Source of the DNA: a bacterium
Lineage (GTDB): Bacteria > Verrucomicrobiota > Verrucomicrobiia > Opitutales > UBA953
Length of the DNA: 6,302 nucleotides
Direction of reading: 5' to 3'
Assembly (NCBI GenBank): GCA_009926645.1
Contig: RFOO01000066.1
Span: forward strand, 1 to 6,302
In this document: positions 5,234 to 6,302 of the stretch, piece after piece
Layout of the letters: every line of letters begins with the position of its first letter
Position numbering within the stretch: position 1 is the first letter of the stretch
Translations under genes and position numbers: made by a program
Notes under the pieces: model-generated
Database searches by the model: none
The model's input: the letters and a program-made list of their open reading frames with translations, nothing else
What the model was told of the DNA's origin: nothing

Positions 5234-6283
5234 ATGAAAGAGCAATTGACCAAAGTCGGTATCGTGGGTGCCTCTGGCTACACTGGCGAAGAACTCGTGC
5301 GTGTTCTCGCACAGCACCCTCATGTGAAGTTAGCCCAGGTGTGTTCGCGTTCCTTAGCTGGGAAATTTGTGGTCGATGAGTTACCTCGGTTGCGGGGAAT
5401 ACTTGATGCCTCTTTAACTTTTACGGCATCGTCACCCGCAGACTGTGCTGCTTCCGATGTGGATGTTTGGTTTCTTGCTTTACCTCATGGTGTCGCAACG
5501 GAGTACGCCCAGCCACTCGTTGCTGCAGGTAAACGGGTTTTAGATTTATCGGCTGATTTTCGGTTAAGGGATTTGGCTAATTATAAAAAATATTATGGGC
5601 ACGATCATCCTGCGCCTGCTCTCGCCGCCCAAGCCCACTATGTAATCCCCGAGTTGCAGTTGGACGACGCTTGGAAAAAAGCGAAGTTAATCGCTTGTCC
5701 AGGTTGTTACCCCACGAGCATACAAGTGCCATTGGTTCCGCTCTTGCGGGCTGGCTTAATTAAGCCTGAACCAGGTCGGTTAGTGATTAATTCGAGTAGC
5801 GGTGTTTCGGGGGCAGGGAAGAAGGCCGATATTCATTTCCTCTTTAGCGAGCGTGAGGGTTCAATCAAAGCCTACGGCATTCCTCAACATCGGCATATTG
5901 CTGAGATTGAGGAAGCCTTTACGGCAGCGGCTGGGCAGCCTGTGCTGATTCAATTCAATCCACATTTAGCACCCATGCATCGTGGCATTGCCTCGACCAT
6001 CGTGGTCCCTGCTCAGGGTACTACCATTGCACAGGTTGAAGCTTGCTGGCAAAAAGCCTATGCCGGTCGGCCCTTTGTCACGATTTTGAAATCGGGCGAC
6101 TTTCCCGATACCGCTCACGTCGCTCATACGAATCGGGTCGCCATGTCGGCGGTGGTTGATACTCGGACGGGTAATTTAATTATCACTTCCGTGATTGATA
6201 ATTTACTGAAAGGGGCGGGTGGCCAAGCCATCCAAGCTTTGAATTTAATGATGGGCTGGAAAGAAACGGCCGGTCTCCGTTAA
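5234..6283 (+). CDS. argC: N-acetyl-gamma-glutamyl-phosphate reductase
   Basis: Third step of arginine synthesis: NADPH-dependent reduction of N-acetylglutamyl phosphate to the semialdehyde, in the cytoplasm. The 349 residues have the normal family length. The nucleotide-binding loop GASGYTG is at 12-18, followed by EELVRVLAQHP. LDLSADFRL is at 103-111. The catalytic cysteine is C158 in ACPGCYPTS (154-162). The likely catalytic histidine is H219 in IPQHRHIAEIE. NPHLAPMHRGI (242-252) and DNLLKGAGGQAIQALN (322-337) are conserved substrate and dimer regions. No key residue is missing. It has its own promoter after the ribosomal terminator and probably begins an operon with argJ, whose likely start lies 10 bases after its stop codon. 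No Shine-Dalgarno site precedes it. Confidence 0.97.
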   Translation: MKEQLTKVGIVGASGYTGEELVRVLAQHPHVKLAQVCSRSLAGKFVVDELPRLRGILDASLTFTASSPADCAASDVDVWFLALPHGVATEYAQPLVAAGKRVLDLSADFRLRDLANYKKYYGHDHPAPALAAQAHYVIPELQLDDAWKKAKLIACPGCYPTSIQVPLVPLLRAGLIKPEPGRLVINSSSGVSGAGKKADIHFLFSEREGSIKAYGIPQHRHIAEIEEAFTAAAGQPVLIQFNPHLAPMHRGIASTIVVPAQGTTIAQVEACWQKAYAGRPFVTILKSGDFPDTAHVAHTNRVAMSAVVDTRTGNLIITSVIDNLLKGAGGQAIQALNLMMGWKETAGLR

Positions 6284-6293
6284 TTTTTATTTT

Positions 6294-6302
6294 ATGGCTA
6301 TC
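6294..6302 (+). CDS. Start of next gene, probably argJ (first three codons only)
   Basis: ATG at 6294 followed by Ala and Ile codons, 10 bases after the argC stop, behind a T-rich run like the other starts here. No terminator lies between. The identity is inferred only from the frequent argC-argJ order; three codons cannot confirm it. Confidence 0.4.

Noticed and set aside
5143..5379. 78-codon plus-strand frame over the rpsI terminator and argC start
   Set aside because: It begins inside the terminator region and overlaps argC in another frame; nothing supports it.

Overview
The window looks like ordinary chromosome of a Gram-negative bacterium of medium GC. The best guess is Verrucomicrobiota, class Opitutae. 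The evidence is an outer-membrane beta-barrel protein, an Escherichia-type NADP isocitrate dehydrogenase, the order rplM-rpsI-argC (probably followed by argJ), and an almost complete lack of Shine-Dalgarno sites. The taxonomic call is recall and inference, not a search result.

Layout from left to right. Positions 1-1244 (minus strand) hold the first 414 codons of a heavy-metal P1B-type ATPase with an SPC metal-site motif; its 3' end lies outside the window. Divergent from it, 1351-1836 (plus) encodes a small protein with two ribbon-helix-helix DNA-binding units and a lysine-rich tail. An 8-bp inverted repeat sits directly against the ATPase start codon in the 106-bp divergent gap. The RHH gene ends in a gap holding a short hairpin, a perfect 16-bp palindrome and a terminator. 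Next come icd (1992-3251) with its terminator, a secreted beta-barrel protein of TorF-like appearance (3346-4122), the ribosomal protein pair rplM (4270-4713) and rpsI (4724-5125) with a terminator, and argC (5234-6283). argC has its own perfect TATAAT box and a very short predicted leader. The first three codons of another gene, likely argJ, begin at 6294.

How the genes fit together. icd (TCA cycle, supplying 2-oxoglutarate and NADPH), rplM-rpsI (large and small ribosomal subunits) and argC (arginine synthesis) are housekeeping genes in separate transcription units marked by terminators. The accessory part is the left end: a metal exporter facing a DNA-binding protein that could regulate it or could be a nucleoid protein. 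No mobile elements, CRISPR arrays, tRNAs or rRNAs were seen. No stretch of more than 300 bases lacks a gene; the longest gap is 155 bases (1837-1991).

I found no clearly new multi-gene system. The leads worth a second look are the tandem RHH/lysine-tail protein with its internal ribosome-site-plus-ATG, the inverted repeats around it, the pyrimidine-rich tracts that stand in for Shine-Dalgarno sites, and possible folded leaders before rplM and icd.
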